Of a stretch of DNA of 15,882 bases, positions 13,997 to 15,882 are shown piece after piece; positions within the stretch are counted from its first letter, which is position 1, and every line of letters begins with the position of its first letter. Under the pieces are notes generated by a model. It saw only the letters and a list, made by a program, of their open reading frames with translations, ran no database searches and was not told the origin of the DNA. The stretch comes from Oscillospiraceae bacterium (lineage in GTDB: Bacteria; Bacillota; Clostridia; Oscillospirales; Ruminococcaceae). The stretch is taken from assembly GCA_029098085.1 (NCBI GenBank), contig JAQXNQ010000039.1:1-15882 (forward strand), written 5' to 3'. The translations under genes and the position numbers were made by a program.

Positions 13997-14812
13997 ATGA
14001 AGGATATATTGACTGCGCCTTTCGTCAGAGAGGTCTGCAAAATCACCGACAATATGTACCGCATGGGCTGGGATGAGCGCAACGGCGGCAATCTGAGCCT
14101 GCTGCTCACCGAGGAAGAGGTCGCGCCCTATCTGGATCTCAATCAGGTGCTGCGCACCATCCCCATGATTTTTGACGCCTCGGCGCTGGCGGGAAAGCTC
14201 TTTCTCGTCACCGGCACCGGCAAATACTTCCGGAATGTCATCGATGACCCGGAAACCAATCTGGGCATCATCCGGGTGGCGGCAGACGGCAAGGCCGTCG
14301 AGCTGCTCTGGGGCTACAAGGACGGCGGAAGGCCCACCAGTGAGCTGCCCGCCCACTTCCGCACCCACATCTCCCGGCTGGAGCGGGATCCCCTGCACCG
14401 GGTGGTCATCCACACCCATGCCACCAACGTCATCGCCATGACCTTTGTCCATTCGCTGGAGGAGCGGGCCTTCACCCGCACCCTCTGGCAGATGTGCACC
14501 GAATGCCTGGTGGTCTTCCCTGACGGCGTCGGCGTGCTGCCCTGGATGCTCTGCGGCAACGATGAAATCGGCATCGCCACCGCCGAAAAAATGAAGGAAT
14601 ACCGGCTGGTGGTCTGGGCCCAGCATGGCATCTTCGGCACCGGCCGGGACATCGACGAGGCCTTTGGCCTGATCGAGACGGTGGAAAAGGCCGCCGAAAT
14701 CTACATCAAGGTCATGAACTCCCCCATTCTCCAGACCATCACCGACGAGGAGCTGTGGGTGCTGGCCAAAGCCTTCGGTGTGACGCCGAGGGAAGGGTAT
14801 CTGAACAGTTAA
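13997..14812 (+). CDS. rhaD: rhamnulose-1-phosphate aldolase
   Basis: RhaD cleaves L-rhamnulose 1-phosphate to dihydroxyacetone phosphate and L-lactaldehyde. It is a class II zinc aldolase of the AraD/FucA fold with 271 residues (E. coli 274). The catalytic glutamate is E116 in GRPTSELPAH. Zinc ligands are H139 and H141 in VIHTHATNV and H210 in WAQHGIFG. The phosphate-binding N-terminal segment GWDERNGGNLS is at 24-34. A GAGGAGG site lies close upstream and the gap to rhaA is 12 nt, so the two are co-translated. It is the last gene before the terminator. The lactaldehyde-using enzyme is not encoded in this window. Confidence 0.95.
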   Translation: MKDILTAPFVREVCKITDNMYRMGWDERNGGNLSLLLTEEEVAPYLDLNQVLRTIPMIFDASALAGKLFLVTGTGKYFRNVIDDPETNLGIIRVAADGKAVELLWGYKDGGRPTSELPAHFRTHISRLERDPLHRVVIHTHATNVIAMTFVHSLEERAFTRTLWQMCTECLVVFPDGVGVLPWMLCGNDEIGIATAEKMKEYRLVVWAQHGIFGTGRDIDEAFGLIETVEKAAEIYIKVMNSPILQTITDEELWVLAKAFGVTPREGYLNS

Positions 14813-14826
14813 AATTGAATCGTTGT

Positions 14827-14899
14827 GGTAAACCGCTTCCTGCGGCCGCTCAGATTTCAGTGAACGAGTTTGAGAGGGCCGCGGGAGGTTTCCGTTTTT
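14827..14899 (+). terminator. intrinsic terminator of the rhaBAD operon
   Basis: GGTAAACC (14827-14834) pairs with GGTTTCC (14887-14893), and CTGCGGCC (14840-14847) with GGCCGCGG (14877-14884). CTCA/TGAG adds pairs further in. A run of five T follows (14895-14899). It begins 15 nt after the rhaD stop. Confidence 0.78.
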
Positions 14900-14928
14900 C
14901 TGGAAACCCATGGTTCACAAAATATCCC

Positions 14929-14957
14929 TTGACCGGGGCGGCGGTGTGGTGTACAAT
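14929..14957 (+). promoter_or_regulatory. sigma-A promoter of the 97-residue orphan gene
   Basis: TTGACC (14929-14934), a 17-nt spacer and TACAAT (14952-14957) lie directly after the rha terminator and about 30 nt before the ATG at 14987. Confidence 0.78.
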
Positions 14958-14986
14958 ATTTCTATCATCAAAACGGAGGAATGAAT

Positions 14987-15280
14987 ATGCGTACCCTGCA
15001 TTATGTCAATGAATTCAAAGCGGAAGCTGCCAATGCCGTTTTCACCAAACAGCAGGCCGTGGCCGCCACCCTGCAGCTGCTGGAGAAGGAGCGTCTCTGC
15101 CCCGACAACACCGACGAGGAAACCGCCCTCTTCACCACCGCCATCGAAAAGGCGGAATTCCGCTACATCGACTCCACCAAGACCGACACCGACCGGATGC
15201 TGGACGGTCTGGGCGTGGCCCGGTTCACCACTGAGGACATCGTGGAAGGCATCCAGATGCTGCTGTTCGACGTGGGATAA
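14987..15280 (+). CDS. small acidic protein, function unknown
   Basis: The product has 97 residues and I do not recognise a family. It has no hydrophobic segment or signal peptide, one cysteine and a surplus of acidic residues, and is likely mostly helical (TKQQAVAATLQLLEKERL, then DEETALFTTAIEKAEF). A C-terminal part reads like a short helix-turn-helix-type or ligand-domain tail (FTTEDIVEGIQMLL), but this is not strong enough for a call. The ATG at 14987 has GGAGG 7 nt upstream; the ATG at 14981 is only one base from that site and is rejected. It has its own promoter and follows the same codon style as rhaBAD. It is probably a separate one-gene unit, expressed independently of rhamnose. Confidence 0.72.
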   Translation: MRTLHYVNEFKAEAANAVFTKQQAVAATLQLLEKERLCPDNTDEETALFTTAIEKAEFRYIDSTKTDTDRMLDGLGVARFTTEDIVEGIQMLLFDVG

Positions 15281-15585
15281 GGTTTCCTTCAGCCTGTCGG
15301 TACAGTCAACCGACAGCCGAACCGCAGAAAAGCAGCAAAACGTGATGACGCGGCCTCTGTCCGACCCTGGATAAAAAACCGGAGCGCGCGACTTCCCCTT
15401 GTCAGGTTGTTGAAGCCGCGTGCTCTTCATTGCTTTCGCAGCTACTGCAGATTTCCGGTGCGCCCCGGAAGAAAACTGCCGGGTTTTCCCGCATTCAGTC
15501 GGCCCGTGCCGTCGTTGTCCGGTGCATCATCCGCGTATCCGTGCTCGGGCCCGCTCATCATATACAGAGAGGAAGAATCGCGAAA
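15281..15585 (+). other. 305-nt intergenic stretch without a convincing gene
   Basis: Open frames here have no ribosome site, no plausible composition and no family resemblance. Two structures are visible. One is a 7-bp hairpin CTGTCGG/CCGACAG (15294-15316) just after the orphan gene, without a T-run. The other is CCCGG/CCGGG followed by TTTT (15464-15487), a weak possible terminator. A TATACA at 15561-15566 could be a -10 box for the gene at 15586, but no -35 partner is convincing. Confidence 0.5.
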
Positions 15586-15882
15586 ATGGACAATCAACTT
15601 CAGGCTGTAAACCCTATTTTGCCGCTGGATGAATTTATTCCTGACGTGGAGGCAAGGGTGTTTCAGAATGCCGATGGGGAGGAGCGGGTGTACCTTTACG
15701 GTTCACATGATAATTTCGGCTCCGACACATGGTGTTCCTATCAGTATAGGGTGTATTCGTCGCCTGTAACAGACTTAAAAACGTGGACAGACCACGGCGT
15801 GTCCTTTGCTTCCAGAAAGGGCGAGGGCTATATCTGGAACGGTGAGGATGCCGACGGAATATCCTGGAACGATGCGCATCTG
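15586..15882 (+). CDS. GH43-type glycoside hydrolase, N-terminal part (cut by window edge)
   Basis: The frame is open from the ATG at 15586 to the right edge, giving 99 residues. The segment NPILPLDEFIPDVEARVF (residues 9-26), then VYLYGSHDNFG and YRVYSSPVTDLKTWTDHG, is the start of the five-bladed propeller of family 43 enzymes. The aspartate in IPD (residue 20) sits where the family's general base is found. Family 43 includes arabinanases, arabinofuranosidases and xylosidases, so it would trim plant polysaccharide side chains; the substrate cannot be told. No signal peptide is present, suggesting a cytoplasmic enzyme acting on imported oligosaccharides. A GAGAGGAAG site precedes the ATG at a slightly long distance. 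Base composition is noticeably more AT-rich than the rha genes, so it may be a later acquisition. Confidence 0.8.
   Translation, partial: MDNQLQAVNPILPLDEFIPDVEARVFQNADGEERVYLYGSHDNFGSDTWCSYQYRVYSSPVTDLKTWTDHGVSFASRKGEGYIWNGEDADGISWNDAHL

Noticed and set aside
11129..14911. A 1260-codon open frame on the minus strand across rhaB, rhaA and rhaD
   Set aside because: It is the antisense shadow of three intact known genes in GC-rich DNA, crosses their intergenic gaps and the terminator, and its product is low-complexity G/H/D/V-rich without a domain.

Overview
The window looks like chromosomal DNA of a fairly GC-rich member of the Bacillota, most likely a gut-type Clostridia (Oscillospirales or Christensenellales-like). 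The reasons are the order dgt-dnaG-rpoD-trmK-nif3-zinc-ribbon gene-rnpB, a tRNA-Trp T-box leader, AGGAGG-type ribosome binding sites and sigma-A promoters with 17-nt spacers. The genus cannot be fixed from sequence alone.

Layout. Positions 1 to about 7400 read leftward. In transcription order they hold rpmE (bL31) with its own promoter and terminator, a YigZ/IMPACT-family gene, dgt (HD-domain dNTP triphosphohydrolase), dnaG (primase, TTG start), rpoD (housekeeping sigma), trmK (tRNA m1A22 methyltransferase), a short nif3-like gene, a C4 zinc-ribbon coiled-coil gene, and the 5' part of the RNase P RNA, which runs off the left edge. From dgt to the zinc-ribbon gene the genes are tightly packed and partly overlapping, so this looks like a macromolecular-synthesis operon.

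Positions 7405 to 7593 are a divergent promoter region. Rightward from it lies a small membrane-anchored protein of unknown function. A complete tryptophan T-box riboswitch follows (promoter, stem I with a UGG specifier, antiterminator, competing terminator) and controls a stand-alone trpB2-type tryptophan synthase beta chain. The gap between trpB2 and the convergent DeoR-type regulator gene holds the oddest object in the window: a gene-free element of about 340 bp with 45-bp imperfect terminal inverted repeats, filled with stacked stem-loops.

Positions 10278 to 14812 form an L-rhamnose catabolic locus: a divergent DeoR-family regulator (probable rhamnose repressor), then rhaB, rhaA and rhaD, closed by a terminator. 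Together these convert L-rhamnose to dihydroxyacetone phosphate and L-lactaldehyde. No transporter, mutarotase or lactaldehyde enzyme is in view. After it come a 97-residue orphan gene with its own promoter, a 305-nt stretch without a convincing gene, and the start of a GH43-type glycoside hydrolase cut by the right edge, which fits a plant-polysaccharide-using gut organism.

I see no prophage, transposase, CRISPR array or defence system. The best candidates for something undescribed are the hairpin-rich inverted-repeat element at 9923-10260 and the two unknown small proteins.
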